Below are positions 24,551-34,507 of a DNA stretch of 64,000 bases, piece by piece. Source of the stretch: Pelagibacterium montanilacus (GTDB lineage Bacteria; Pseudomonadota; Alphaproteobacteria; Rhizobiales; Devosiaceae); assembly GCF_003992665.1 (NCBI RefSeq), contig NZ_RZMX01000001.1, positions 102,649 to 166,648 on the forward strand. The letters run 5' to 3'. Within the stretch, counting starts at the first letter, position 1. Each line of letters opens with the position of its first letter. The translations under genes were made by a program, and so were the position numbers. The notes beneath the pieces were generated by a model that saw only the letters and a program-made list of their open reading frames with translations, had not been told where the DNA came from and did no database searches.

Positions 24551-26035
24551 ATGAACAAGGTCCTGATTGTGGACGACGAGCCCGTCCAGTGCCGGCTCGC
24601 CAGTGAAACTGTTGCCCGGGCCGGGTTCGATCCGCTTGTCGCCCATTCGGGACGCGAAGCCCTCGATATCCTCGCAAGGAGCGACGACATCGCCGCCATG
24701 ATCCTCGACCTCGTGATGCCCGACATGGACGGCATGGCGGTTCTCGAGGCCCTCAAGCGGCGCGATACGGCCCTGCCGGTCATCGTCCAGACCTCCCAGA
24801 CCTCGCTCGAGACGGTCGTCTCGGCCATGCGCCTGGGCGCGACCGACTTCTTCGTCAAGCCGGTCGCGCCCGAACGCATCACCGTCTCGCTGCGCAACGC
24901 GCTCAAGGTCAAGACACTTGAGACCTGTCTGCGGGTTGAACGCAACAAACGTTCTGGCGCATTCGGGTTCGATGACATCATCGCGGCGAGCCCGGCCATG
25001 AGCCGGCCCATAAGCCTTGGCCGCAAGGCAGCGGCAAGCACGATCCCCGTTCTGGTCGAGGGGGAAACCGGGGTGGGCAAGGAATTGCTGGCGCGCGCCA
25101 TCCAGGGGTCGGGCGACCGCGCCGGCAAGCCGTTCGTCACAGTCAATTGCGGCGCCATACCCAAGGACCTCGTGGAGGCCACGCTTTTCGGCCACGTCAA
25201 GGGCGCCTTCACGGGCGCCATTGCCGACGCGCCGGGCAAATTCCGCGAAGCCAACACGGGAACGCTCTTTCTCGATGAGGTCGGCGAACTCCCGCCCGAA
25301 ACCCAGGTCAAGCTCCTGCGCGCGCTCCAGGATGGAGAAATCGAGCCGGTGGGCGCCTCCAGACCCGTGCGGGTCAATGTACGGCTGATCTCGGCAACCA
25401 ATCGGCGATTGCTGAACCTGGCCCGCGACGGCCATTTCCGCGAAGATCTCTATTACCGGCTCAACGTCTTTCCGATCTATGTACCGCCCCTGCGTGAGCG
25501 CCGCGAGGATATCGCAAGGCTCGCCGTCCATTTCCTCACGCGGTTTGCCGCCGAAGAGGGCCGCCATGTCAGCACCATCGACCCTGCGGCGATGAGCCTT
25601 CTGGAAAGCTATGACTGGCCGGGCAATGTCCGCCAGCTCGAGAACGCCGTCTTCAGAGCCGTGGTGCTCGCCGAACACGCGGCGCTGACCGTGGCCGACT
25701 TCCCCCAGATCGTGCTTGCCGCGGAAGGACACGCCGAGGCCAAAAGCACCACCCACGCCGCCTTCACCATGGCCCGCCCGATCCATATCGATCAGGCGGC
25801 CCCACCCTTGAGGCTGGCTGAACCTGTTCCGAGCCCCGTGGCTGACCGGTTTCTCGACGAAAGCGGCGATCTTCTCGCCATCTCCGAAATCGAGCGCGAC
25901 CTGATTGCCTTCGCAATAGACCACTGCGCCGGACGCATGGCCCAGGTGGCCCGCCAACTGGGCATCGGCCGGTCGACGCTGTATCGCAAGATCAAGGAAT
26001 ACGGCCTGGAGCGGGAGGCCGAAAATGTTGCCTAA
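24551..26035 (+). CDS. Sigma-54-dependent response regulator (NtrC family)
   Basis: A 494-residue regulator. The receiver domain (1-120) has the acidic pair DDE at 8-10, phosphoacceptor D53 in ILDLVMPDMDG and the conserved lysine in FFVKPVAPE. The AAA+ domain (about 145-380) has Walker A EGETGVGKE, the sigma-54 contact loop as GAFTGA, and FREDLYYRLNVFPI. A Fis-type helix-turn-helix ends the chain (MAQVARQLGIGRSTLYRKIK). No cognate kinase is adjacent. The next gene is an L,D-transpeptidase on the same strand, so cell-wall control is possible but not shown. Confidence 0.93.
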   Translation: MNKVLIVDDEPVQCRLASETVARAGFDPLVAHSGREALDILARSDDIAAMILDLVMPDMDGMAVLEALKRRDTALPVIVQTSQTSLETVVSAMRLGATDFFVKPVAPERITVSLRNALKVKTLETCLRVERNKRSGAFGFDDIIAASPAMSRPISLGRKAAASTIPVLVEGETGVGKELLARAIQGSGDRAGKPFVTVNCGAIPKDLVEATLFGHVKGAFTGAIADAPGKFREANTGTLFLDEVGELPPETQVKLLRALQDGEIEPVGASRPVRVNVRLISATNRRLLNLARDGHFREDLYYRLNVFPIYVPPLRERREDIARLAVHFLTRFAAEEGRHVSTIDPAAMSLLESYDWPGNVRQLENAVFRAVVLAEHAALTVADFPQIVLAAEGHAEAKSTTHAAFTMARPIHIDQAAPPLRLAEPVPSPVADRFLDESGDLLAISEIERDLIAFAIDHCAGRMAQVARQLGIGRSTLYRKIKEYGLEREAENVA

Positions 26036-26171
26036 AAGCCGCATCTGCCTGCCATCCCGACATCACATTTTCGACACGAGATTGGCCATGCCCAGGACGT
26101 TGGGTACATCATGGGGCCAAACAGGGGCGGCTTGCCGTTCCGCTCGAGCAGACAAGAAAAGGGGCTCAACC

Positions 26172-27824
26172 GTGCTCAGGATTTCGGTATTCGCGCTCTT
26201 TGCCGCCATGGCCCTGGCCGCGCCCCAGGCGTCGGCCACCACGCTCGAAACAGTCACCGTGGGTTCCGTCGAGGCCACCCGGATCGTTATCTCGCCGCCG
26301 CGAAACGATCTCGCCAAGGCGATCCGCTCCGACCTGCGCGCCGCCGTCGACGCGGCTCCGCAGGGCTCGCGTGCCCAGACCGAGGCCCGTGAGCTCTACT
26401 ATTTCTACGGCGCGCGGCATTTCGAGCCGCTCTGGCTGACCGAAAGCCAGACGGGAAGCGCCGAGTTTACCGACGCGGCCCACGAGGTCATCGCGCTGTT
26501 TGAAAACGCCCACCTCGAAGGGCTGGACCCCGACGACTACCTCACCGATGCGCTCGTTTCCGATTTCAACGGTGAACTGGCGGATTTGACCACGCTGGAA
26601 GCCGAGTTCTCGGCTGCCATGGTGCGCTATGCGCAGGACGCCTATTCGGGGCGCCTCGATCCCAGGAGCGTCACGCGCAATTTCGACATCGCCACCAAAC
26701 GGGTCGATGAAGCCGAACTGCTCGCCAACCTCGCCGGATCGGCAAACCCGGCAGCGGTGCTCGCGAGCTACCACCCGGACCACCGCGAGTTCCAGGCGCT
26801 GCGCGCGCTTCTGGCCGAACACTACGCCGGCGAGGCCGAAGAGCCGATCATCGTGCCCGGAGGCACCATGCTCCGGCCCGGTATGAGCGATCCCCGCGTG
26901 CCGGTCCTGCGCGAACGCCTCTCGGTGGCCGCGCCTATTGGCGAGGACGCCGCACCCGAGCTTTACGACGAGCCCCTGGCCGACGCGATTCGCGCCTTCC
27001 AGGGGTCGATGAACCTCACCGTTGACGGGGTCGTCGGCCCCGCAACGCTCCAGGCCCTTAATGGCCAGCAGGGTGCTTCTGTCGGCCAGATCGTTGCCAA
27101 CATGGAACGCTGGCGCTGGATGCCCGAGGATCTGGGAGAGTTCCACGTCTTGGTGAACATCCCCGAATACCATCTCGAGGTGAACAAATTCGGCAAGACG
27201 ATCTGGGACACCAAGGTGATCGTCGGCAATCAGACACGTCAGACACCCGTATTCTCCGACGAGATCCGCCACGTGGTGACCAATCCCTACTGGAACGTGC
27301 CCCCCACCATCATGCGCGAAGATGTGATGCCGCGTGTGGTGGCAAACCCGGGCTATCTTGCCAGCCAGAACATGGAAGCGCTCTATGGCGGCCGCGTCAT
27401 CGACGCCTGGAGCGTGGACTGGTCGCAGGTGAGCCCCGGCCAGGTGCGCGTGCGCCAGAGACCCGGCAGCTCCAACGCCCTGGGCCGGGTCAAGTTCCTG
27501 TTCCCCAATACTCACCATGTCTATCTGCACGACACCAACGCACCTGGCCTGTTCTCACGCTCGGCACGCGCGATCTCCTCTGGCTGCGTGCGGGTCGAGG
27601 ACCCCTTCGGGTTTGCCGAGGCGCTGCTTGAATTTGAATCCAACTTCACCGTCGCCAGCCTCGAGAATTCGCTGGGCTCAAACGAACGCTGGTTCAACAT
27701 GGACCGCAGGGTCCCGGTTCATCTGGCCTACTTCACGGTCCGCGTGGGCGAGGACGGCAGCGTCCGCTCCTATGGCGACGTCTATGGCCACGAGGCCACA
27801 ATGATCGACATGCTGGGGCTGTAA
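26172..27824 (+). CDS. L,D-transpeptidase (YcbB-like) with peptidoglycan-binding domain
   Basis: A 550-residue periplasmic enzyme that cross-links peptidoglycan through 3-3 bonds. A signal peptide covers residues 1-24 (SVFALFAAMALAAPQASA). A scaffold domain follows, then a peptidoglycan-binding domain (about 240-298: DAIRAFQGSMNLTVDGVVGP) and the YkuD catalytic domain (about 320-510). The catalytic motif is HDTNAPGLFSRS ... ISSGCVRVEDP, with the cysteine near 471. The GTG at 26172 has AAAAGGGG nine bases before it; the frame upstream is not signal-like. Followed by a DUF882 peptidase gene, so a wall-remodelling pair is likely. Confidence 0.92.
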   Translation: MLRISVFALFAAMALAAPQASATTLETVTVGSVEATRIVISPPRNDLAKAIRSDLRAAVDAAPQGSRAQTEARELYYFYGARHFEPLWLTESQTGSAEFTDAAHEVIALFENAHLEGLDPDDYLTDALVSDFNGELADLTTLEAEFSAAMVRYAQDAYSGRLDPRSVTRNFDIATKRVDEAELLANLAGSANPAAVLASYHPDHREFQALRALLAEHYAGEAEEPIIVPGGTMLRPGMSDPRVPVLRERLSVAAPIGEDAAPELYDEPLADAIRAFQGSMNLTVDGVVGPATLQALNGQQGASVGQIVANMERWRWMPEDLGEFHVLVNIPEYHLEVNKFGKTIWDTKVIVGNQTRQTPVFSDEIRHVVTNPYWNVPPTIMREDVMPRVVANPGYLASQNMEALYGGRVIDAWSVDWSQVSPGQVRVRQRPGSSNALGRVKFLFPNTHHVYLHDTNAPGLFSRSARAISSGCVRVEDPFGFAEALLEFESNFTVASLENSLGSNERWFNMDRRVPVHLAYFTVRVGEDGSVRSYGDVYGHEATMIDMLGL

Positions 27825-28017
27825 GTGATCGCCCGGGGCGTAAACCTTTCGGTAAGATTTCCGCCACGCTCGCGCCGCCTTTCAGCCCTATAGCTCCTCG
27901 CGTTGAACGCAGGGGGCTGACGAGGGGTAGCGTTGAGAACCCGTTAGCGTTAACAATCTCGCTAGAGAGTCTGTGCTAGCATCCCGAGAGTTTTAAGCAA
28001 AAGCGGGCTGACAGGGC

Positions 28018-29730
28018 GTGACGAATAGGGCAACTGCGAATTTCATGCGCACCGCACGGGCCGTCACCATCGGCGCCGTTGTGGCCATTTCTGCACTGGT
28101 CGGGACCGCCGCTGCCGGCCTGGCCCAGGACCGCTCGCTCCACGTTCACTACACCCACACCAAGGAAACCGAGCACGTCGTGTTCAAGCGCAACGGGCGC
28201 TATGTGCAGACGGGGCTCGACCGGCTCAACCACCTGACGCGCGACTGGCGGCGCAACGAACCCACCAAGATGGACCCGGCCCTCTTTGACCTCCTCTGGG
28301 AAGTTTATCAGGAGACCGGATCGAACCAGCCGATCCATATCGTCTCGGGTTATCGCGCGCCGGCGACCAATGCCATGCTCGCCTCGAACTCCTCGGGCGT
28401 CGCCAACAATTCCCAGCACATGCAGGGTAAGGCGATGGATTTCTTCATCCCCGGCGTGTCCGCCTCCAGGCTGCGCGAAATCGGCTTTAAAAAGCAGATT
28501 GGCGGCGTGGGTTTTTATCCCTCCTCGGGCAATCCCTTCGTCCATCTCGACACCGGCTCGGTCCGCGCCTGGCCACGCATGACCACCGCCCAGCTCAAGC
28601 AGATATTCCCTGACGGTCGCACCCTGCATCTGCCGTCAAACGGCAACGTGCTGTCCAATGAAGGCCGGCAATATGCCCAGGCTGAATGGAACCGCTGCCG
28701 CCGCGTTCCCTGCGGCTCGGGCCCTGCTGCTGGCTCGGGTGACACCCGAATGGCCGATGGTGGCGACCGGCGCACGCTCATGGACCTGTTTACGGGCGGC
28801 GGACGGACCGAAACCGCCGCCGCGCCTCAGACCGCGCCGGCTCAGCCCGCTGCCCCGGCGGGCGAAGCTCAGGCGCCCGCCAGCGCTGCTCCTGCCACCC
28901 GCACCGTTTCCGTGGCCGCGCTGGACGCCCCTCCTCCCGCCCGGCCCGCCGCGCTTGGCGGCACGCCCCCCGCACCCGCTGACCTTCCATTCCAGCTCAT
29001 CGAGCGCGAGACTGTTGCATCAGGCGAGCCCGATCTTGAGGCGCCGGTGCCGCCCACCATGCCCGAGCGCGTCGCAAGCCTGCGGGCTCGCGCTGCTCAG
29101 CCCGACCCCTCGGCTCCGACCGAAACCACCCTCTCTGATGGAGCCATGGCGATCGCGGCCCTCGATTCTCCGCCGCCGCCGCGGCCCCAGAGCCAGAGCG
29201 GCGCCGTTTCGGCCTCGGCCTACGCCGCGGCAGGCGCTTCGCTCGGCCGCCTCCTTGAAGCTCAGCCTCAAGCCCAGGATCCCGTGACCACGGCTTCGCT
29301 GCGGCCTTCGGTGACCGAAGCTCCGCCGATTTCATCGTCCGGCAGCGCGACGGGTGCCGTCATCGCCGCCTCGTTCAGCCCGCAAATGGGGCTCGAAAGC
29401 TTCGCTCACCTCTTCGAGGGCCCCATCACGCCGGAAGACGTCGCGTCTCCCGAAACGCTTACGGCCGATGTGCTCGATAGCATTTCCACGCGGCAGGGTG
29501 AATTATTCGCACCCGACCTCGACCACATCACCGACGTATTTCTCTCCCCCGAGCCAGTCTCCGGAGAGGGCTTTGCCTGGATCAACGACGCCCCCGACAA
29601 CGGCGATTTCGATCCCGCGGTCCAGCCGGGCACGTTGGGCAATCACCAGTTTTCGCGGACAGCATCGCTTGGCACCGTGGAAACGGCCTTCGGCCGGGGC
29701 GATACGATCTGGGTGCGCTTCGGGCAGTGA
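28018..29730 (+). CDS. DUF882/M15-like peptidoglycan peptidase with long Ala/Pro-rich tail
   Basis: A 570-residue secreted protein. Signal peptide about 1-35 ([20 protein letters not shown]). The catalytic M15/DUF882 (YcbK-like) domain is about 37-190: [14 protein letters not shown], the zinc ligands in [12 protein letters not shown] and [10 protein letters not shown]. After it comes a low-complexity Ala/Pro region (about 255-435) with a repeated ALD[AS]PPPxRP unit, and then a folded-looking C-terminal part. E. coli YcbK is only about 180 residues, so the tail is an add-on. Start GTG at 28018; ATG at 28045 is possible. Confidence 0.85.
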   Translation: MTNRATANFMRTARAVTIGAVVAISALVGTAAAGLAQDRSLHVHYTHTKETEHVVFKRNGRYVQTGLDRLNHLTRDWRRNEPTKMDPALFDLLWEVYQETGSNQPIHIVSGYRAPATNAMLASNSSGVANNSQHMQGKAMDFFIPGVSASRLREIGFKKQIGGVGFYPSSGNPFVHLDTGSVRAWPRMTTAQLKQIFPDGRTLHLPSNGNVLSNEGRQYAQAEWNRCRRVPCGSGPAAGSGDTRMADGGDRRTLMDLFTGGGRTETAAAPQTAPAQPAAPAGEAQAPASAAPATRTVSVAALDAPPPARPAALGGTPPAPADLPFQLIERETVASGEPDLEAPVPPTMPERVASLRARAAQPDPSAPTETTLSDGAMAIAALDSPPPPRPQSQSGAVSASAYAAAGASLGRLLEAQPQAQDPVTTASLRPSVTEAPPISSSGSATGAVIAASFSPQMGLESFAHLFEGPITPEDVASPETLTADVLDSISTRQGELFAPDLDHITDVFLSPEPVSGEGFAWINDAPDNGDFDPAVQPGTLGNHQFSRTASLGTVETAFGRGDTIWVRFGQ

Positions 29731-29827
29731 CCCCGGCCCAACAAAGGCCCTCATTGGTTGCAAAACACCAGGCTTGTCCCTACTAACGGACGACCAGCGC
29801 CACTCAGGAACAGCCAAGGCAAGGCCC

Positions 29828-31768
29828 GTGCCGGACACGCCAGACACTCCACTGCTCGATACCATACACTCTCCCGCCGACCTCAAGGGCTTGAGCCGCG
29901 ACGAGCTCCTCCAGCTCGCCCGTGAGCTGCGTTCGGAGGTGATCGACGCCGTTTCGATTACCGGCGGGCATCTGGGGGCGGGCCTGGGCGTCGTCGAACT
30001 GACCGTGGCGCTTCATCACGTCTTTGACACCCCCGATGACCGGATCATCTGGGACGTGGGCCACCAGGCCTATCCCCACAAGGTCCTGACCGGCCGTCGC
30101 GACCGGATTCGCACCCTGCGCAGCAAGGACGGGCTTTCGGGCTTCACCAAGCGGGCCGAAAGCGTTTACGATCCGTTCGGCGCCGGCCATTCCTCCACCT
30201 CGATCTCCGCCGGGCTCGGCATGGCGGTCGCGTCCGAGCTCAAGGGGGAAAAACGCAACGTCGTTGCCGTGATCGGCGACGGCGCCATCTCTGCCGGCAT
30301 GGCCTATGAAGCAATGAACAATGCCGGCGCCATGGATGCGCGCCTGATCGTCATCCTTAACGACAACGACATGTCGATCGCGCCGCCGACCGGGGCCATG
30401 AGCGCCTATCTGGCGCGGCTGGTCTCAGGCCCGACCTATCGCAGCCTGCGCGATGCGGCAAAGCACGTCTCCCAGATCCTGCCGCCCTTCTTCAAGGACA
30501 AGGCCAAAAAGACCGAGGAATACGCGCGCGGATTCTGGACCGGCGGCACGCTGTTCGAGGAGCTGGGCTTTTACTATGTGGGCCCGGTGGACGGGCACAA
30601 TCTCGACCACCTCCTCCCCATCCTCAGGAACGTACGCGACGCCGAGGACGGGCCGATCCTGATCCATGTCGTCACCCAGAAAGGGAAGGGCTACGCCCCC
30701 GCCGAAGAGGCCGCCGACAAATATCACGGCGTCTCCAAATTCAACGTGATCACCGGCGCGCAGGCCAAGGCCAAGTCCAACGCCCCGTCCTATACCTCGG
30801 TCTTTGCCCAGTCCCTGATCGACGAGGCAACCGATGACGAGGCCATCGTCGCGGTGACCGCCGCGATGCCCGGGGGCACGGGGCTCGACAAGTTCGCCCA
30901 GCATTTCCCCACCCGCACCTTCGACGTGGGCATCGCCGAACAGCACGCCGTGACCTTCTCGGCCGGACTTGCGACCGAAGGCCTGCGCCCGTTCTGCGCC
31001 ATTTACTCCACCTTTCTCCAGCGTGCCTACGATCAGGTCATCCACGATGTGGCGATCCAGAACCTGCCCGTACGCTTTCCCATAGACCGGGCCGGCTATG
31101 TGGGCGCCGACGGGCCCACCCATGCCGGTGCCTTCGACGTGGCGTTCCTCTCGACCCTGCCCAACATGGTGGTGATGGCCGCGGGCGACGAGGCGGAATT
31201 GCGTCACATGGTGGCAACCTCGGCGGCCTATGACGAGGGCCCGATCGCGTTCCGCTATCCGCGGGGCGAAGGCATGGGCGTCGATATGCCGGCCCGGGGT
31301 AAGATCCTCGAGATCGGGCGCGGCCGCATCATGCGCGAAGGCACGACGATCGCGCTCCTGTCTTTTGGCACGCGCCTTGGGGAATGCCTTGCGGCGGCCG
31401 AAACGCTCCAGACCTACGGCTTTTCAACGACTGTGGCCGACGCCCGCTTCGCCAAGCCGCTCGACACCGACCTCATCGAACGTCTAGCGCGCGAGCATTC
31501 GGTCATGCTAACGGTGGAAGAAGGAGCGATCGGCGGCTTCGGCTCGCACGTCGCGACCCATCTGGCGGCCAACGGCCTGCTCGATGGCGCGCTGCGGTTC
31601 CGCCCCCTGATGATGCCCGACCGCTATGTCGATCAGGCCGGTCAGGGCGACATGTATGGCCAGGCCGGATTGGATAAATCCGCCATCGTAGCCGCAGCAC
31701 TGCGCGCGATCGGCGACGAAGCCCACGCACTTCAGGTCCTCGCAGCCGCCGGCAGAGAACCCATCTGA
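29828..31768 (+). CDS. dxs: 1-deoxy-D-xylulose-5-phosphate synthase
   Basis: A 646-residue thiamine-diphosphate enzyme that joins pyruvate and glyceraldehyde-3-phosphate, first step of the MEP isoprenoid pathway. The TPP-binding motif is [18 protein letters not shown]; other blocks are [35 protein letters not shown] and YPRGEG. The GTG at 29828 gives [19 protein letters not shown], matching the length of the family. A partial dispersed repeat follows the gene, and converging gapR is 50 bases away. Confidence 0.97.
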   Translation: MPDTPDTPLLDTIHSPADLKGLSRDELLQLARELRSEVIDAVSITGGHLGAGLGVVELTVALHHVFDTPDDRIIWDVGHQAYPHKVLTGRRDRIRTLRSKDGLSGFTKRAESVYDPFGAGHSSTSISAGLGMAVASELKGEKRNVVAVIGDGAISAGMAYEAMNNAGAMDARLIVILNDNDMSIAPPTGAMSAYLARLVSGPTYRSLRDAAKHVSQILPPFFKDKAKKTEEYARGFWTGGTLFEELGFYYVGPVDGHNLDHLLPILRNVRDAEDGPILIHVVTQKGKGYAPAEEAADKYHGVSKFNVITGAQAKAKSNAPSYTSVFAQSLIDEATDDEAIVAVTAAMPGGTGLDKFAQHFPTRTFDVGIAEQHAVTFSAGLATEGLRPFCAIYSTFLQRAYDQVIHDVAIQNLPVRFPIDRAGYVGADGPTHAGAFDVAFLSTLPNMVVMAAGDEAELRHMVATSAAYDEGPIAFRYPRGEGMGVDMPARGKILEIGRGRIMREGTTIALLSFGTRLGECLAAAETLQTYGFSTTVADARFAKPLDTDLIERLAREHSVMLTVEEGAIGGFGSHVATHLAANGLLDGALRFRPLMMPDRYVDQAGQGDMYGQAGLDKSAIVAAALRAIGDEAHALQVLAAAGREPI

Positions 31769-31778
31769 GATCAAGACG

Positions 31779-31813
31779 CCTGTTCTGGTTCAATCAGAAC
31801 AGGCCATGCTCCA
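31779..31813 (-). repeat. Dispersed repeat, partial copy C
   Basis: Only the first hairpin of the repeat remains: CCTGTTCTG-GTT-CAATCAGAACAGG at 31779-31803, plus the GAGCATGG-like flank. On the minus strand it follows the gapR stop by a few bases and may end gapR transcription. Confidence 0.75.
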
Positions 31814-31818
31814 GTCTG

Positions 31819-32100
31819 CTATTCGCCCGCTTCGGCGTAGTCGTCATTGGCTGGCGCTTCGACCATCCCCAGGGCGTGGAGGTAGAGGTCGAGGATCGCT
31901 TCCTGCTCGGCGCGCTCATTGCGGTCCTGCTTCCGGATCCGCACGATCTGGCGCATGACCTTGGTGTCGAAACCCGTGCCCTTGGCTTCGGCATAGACTT
32001 CCTTGATGTCGTCGGCGATCGCCTTCTTTTCTTCCTCGAGTCGCTCGATCCGTTCGATGAAGGCGCGCAGCTGATCCCGTGCAATCCCGTGGTCGGCCAT
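31819..32100 (-). CDS. gapR: GapR chromosome-structuring protein (DUF2312)
   Basis: A 93-residue, highly charged coiled-coil protein. GapR of Caulobacter binds overtwisted, AT-rich DNA and helps replication; it is a DUF2312 member. The core [40 protein letters not shown] and [13 protein letters not shown] [12 protein letters not shown] is well kept. ATG at 32098-32100. The converging dxs gene stops 50 bases away. Confidence 0.93.
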   Translation of the reverse strand: MADHGIARDQLRAFIERIERLEEEKKAIADDIKEVYAEAKGTGFDTKVMRQIVRIRKQDRNERAEQEAILDLYLHALGMVEAPANDDYAEAGE

Positions 32101-32277
32101 AACTCGTCTTTCCTTGCTGGTTCGCCCCCGTTCAACCCCAACCCGAACCGGGCTTCAAGTCCATAGCGCGGTTTCTCACAGGCAAGGCAGACAGCGCGAC
32201 CAAATTGTGCCAAAAGCGCCGATTAGGAACCGGGGCGGTTGATTTGTCGACTCATCTACTGAAAGGCTCAGCTTCCC

Positions 32278-32742
32278 ATGCGAATCGTCATTGCCGCGTC
32301 ATCGATCGTGCGCACCACTGTTGCCGCAACGGCATTGGGCATCGTGGCGCAGCTCGGCTGGGCGACGCCGGCCAGTGCCCAGCTTGAGGTCTGCAACCGG
32401 ACCCCGAACACCGTCTCGATAGCGCTCGGTTACCGCACAGGATCGGGCTGGCAGTCCGAGGGCTGGTGGGTGGCGGGGCCGGAGGCTTGCGCAACGGTCT
32501 ATCAGGGTGCATTGAATGCACGCTACTATTACCTTTTTGCCGTGGACGACATCGGAGGCGGCGCTTGGGATGGAACGGTGTTCATGTGCACACAGGACAC
32601 CAGCTTCACCATTTTCGGCGTGGAAGACTGCCTCGCACGCGGATATGAGCGCACGGGGTTTTTCGAGCTCGATACGGGCGACGAGCAAACCTGGACCGTG
32701 CAACTGACCGAAGACAACGAAACCAGCCTGGACATGCAATGA
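32278..32742 (+). CDS. Secreted DUF1036 protein
   Basis: A 154-residue protein with a signal peptide (about 1-34, ending TPASAQ) and the DUF1036 core: VCNRTPNTVSIALGYRTG, EGWWVAGPEACATVYQGAL, YYYLFAVDDIGGGAWDG. The conserved cysteines (VCNRT and ACATV) may form a disulfide. Periplasmic; function unknown. Its stop overlaps the pyk start by four bases (ATGA), so it is cotranscribed with pyruvate kinase. Confidence 0.9.
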   Translation: MRIVIAASSIVRTTVAATALGIVAQLGWATPASAQLEVCNRTPNTVSIALGYRTGSGWQSEGWWVAGPEACATVYQGALNARYYYLFAVDDIGGGAWDGTVFMCTQDTSFTIFGVEDCLARGYERTGFFELDTGDEQTWTVQLTEDNETSLDMQ

Positions 32743-34175
32743 AACGATCGCGCAGCGTCAAAATTCTCGCCACCCTGGGTCCCGCCTCGAGCGACAGGGA
32801 CGTCATCGAGGAGTTGGTCCGGGCCGGGGCGGACGTCTTCCGCGTCAACATGAGCCATGCCAGCCATGACGTGATGCGCGAAACCGTTGCAAAGATCCGC
32901 GAGGTGGAAAAGTCGGTCCGCTATCCCATCGGAATCCTCGCCGATCTCCAGGGCCCCAAGCTGCGCGTCGGCAAGTTCGCCGATGGCTCGGTGACGCTGG
33001 CGGCGGACGAGACCTTTACCTTCGACACCTCCGATACGCCGGGTGACAAGTCCCGGGTGTACCTGCCCCATCCCGAGATCTTCGCTTCGGTCAAGACCGG
33101 CGACCGGTTGTTGCTCGACGACGGCAAGCTCCAGCTCAAGGTGTCGGCCCATTCCGACGAGGCGATCAACTGCACGGTGATCTATGGCGGCAAGCTCTCG
33201 GACCGCAAGGGCGTCAGCCTGCCCGATACAATGCTGGCGGTCGGCGCGCTCACCGACAAGGACCGCGAGGACCTCAAGGCGGTGCTCGATGCGGACGTGG
33301 ACTGGGTAGCCATGTCCTTCGTCCAGCGTCCCGAGGACATCATAGAGGTCCGCAAGCTCGTACAGGGCCGCGCAGGGGTGATGGCGAAAATCGAAAAGCC
33401 CCAGGCCATCGATCAGCTCGAGGACATCATCAAGCTCTCTGACGCCATCATGATCGCCCGCGGCGATCTGGGCGTGGAAATGCCGCTCGAGACCGTGCCC
33501 GGCCTGCAAAAGCGCATGATCCGCATGTGCCGCCGCCAGGGCAAGCCCGTGGTCGTGGCCACCCAGATGCTCGAATCGATGATCACCGCCCCCGTGCCGA
33601 CCCGCGCCGAGGTGTCGGACGTCTCGATCGCGGTGTTCGAAGGCGCGGACGCCATCATGCTCTCGGCGGAAAGCGCATCGGGCTCCTACCCGGTCGAATC
33701 GGTGGCGACCATGAACAAGATCGCGGTGGCGGTCGAGCAGGACGCCAATTACCAGGGCATCATCCGCGCGCAGGCCACCCAACCCGAGGCGACCGCCGCC
33801 GACGCGATCTCCGCGGCGACCCGCCAGGTTGCCGAGACCCTCGATCTTGCGGCCATCGTCACCTACACCTCCTCGGGATCGACCGGCATTCGTGCCTCGC
33901 GCGAACGGCCCGCCAAGCCCATCATCGCCCTCTCGCCCAAGCTCTCGACCGTGCGTCGGCTGTCGGTGGTCTGGGGCCTGCACTGTGTGCAGACCGAGGA
34001 CGCCATCTCGCTCGACGACATGGTCGATCGCGCCTGTGCCATCGCCTATATCGAAGGCCTTGCCCGGCCGGGTGATCGCGTGGCGATCACCGCCGGTGTG
34101 CCGCTTGGCACTCCCGGCGCCACCAACATGCTGCGCATCGCTTTCGTCGGACAGGATGGGGCTGGCGGATCCTGA
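32739..34175 (+). CDS. pyk: Pyruvate kinase
   Basis: A 478-residue pyruvate kinase, which converts PEP and ADP to pyruvate and ATP in glycolysis. The N-terminus [20 protein letters not shown] and [16 protein letters not shown] form the active site entrance; the signature [19 protein letters not shown] holds the catalytic lysine/metal region, and [26 protein letters not shown] is a further family block. The start overlaps the DUF1036 gene. A strong bidirectional terminator follows. Confidence 0.97.
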   Translation: MKRSRSVKILATLGPASSDRDVIEELVRAGADVFRVNMSHASHDVMRETVAKIREVEKSVRYPIGILADLQGPKLRVGKFADGSVTLAADETFTFDTSDTPGDKSRVYLPHPEIFASVKTGDRLLLDDGKLQLKVSAHSDEAINCTVIYGGKLSDRKGVSLPDTMLAVGALTDKDREDLKAVLDADVDWVAMSFVQRPEDIIEVRKLVQGRAGVMAKIEKPQAIDQLEDIIKLSDAIMIARGDLGVEMPLETVPGLQKRMIRMCRRQGKPVVVATQMLESMITAPVPTRAEVSDVSIAVFEGADAIMLSAESASGSYPVESVATMNKIAVAVEQDANYQGIIRAQATQPEATAADAISAATRQVAETLDLAAIVTYTSSGSTGIRASRERPAKPIIALSPKLSTVRRLSVVWGLHCVQTEDAISLDDMVDRACAIAYIEGLARPGDRVAITAGVPLGTPGATNMLRIAFVGQDGAGGS

Positions 34176-34200
34176 TCCGCCCGCTGTCCCAGTGCCGAGA

Positions 34201-34240
34201 CAAACGAAAAGGCCCGGATTACTCCGGGCCTTTTCGTTTG
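34201..34240. terminator. Bidirectional terminator between pyk and rpmJ
   Basis: A perfect inverted repeat of two 18-base arms (CAAACGAAAAGGCCCGGA and its complement) around TTAC, with T-rich sequence on both strands' ends. It serves the converging pyk and rpmJ genes. Confidence 0.92.
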
Positions 34241-34269
34241 TTCTGTCTTCAAGCCTTCGCCTGGAAGGA

Positions 34270-34395
34270 TCAGCCCTGACGGGCCTTCATCCGGCGATTG
34301 GTCTTGTTGATGATGTAGACGCGGCCACGGCGGCGCACCAGCTTGTTGTCCCGGTGCCGCGCCATGAGCGCCTTGAGCGAATTGCGGACTTTCAT
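34270..34395 (-). CDS. rpmJ: 50S ribosomal protein L36
   Basis: A 41-residue L36: [20 protein letters not shown], then [20 protein letters not shown]. The longer alphaproteobacterial (YkgO-like) form without the zinc cysteines, matching the zinc-free L31 in this window. It is followed by the bidirectional terminator and converges on pyk. Confidence 0.95.
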   Translation of the reverse strand: MKVRNSLKALMARHRDNKLVRRRGRVYIINKTNRRMKARQG

Positions 34396-34507
34396 ATCAC
34401 TTGCCTTCTGACAATAAGATCATGGGCGGGGCTCAAGGCACCGCTGTCGAATTTCGCCCGATACATAGGGGCATCGGCTGGCCCTGTCAACGCGGCCAAC
34501 GCCGGAT

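Noticed and set aside
26166..27530. 454-codon minus-strand frame
   Set aside because: Antisense to the L,D-transpeptidase, whose signal peptide and SGCVRV motif are clear.
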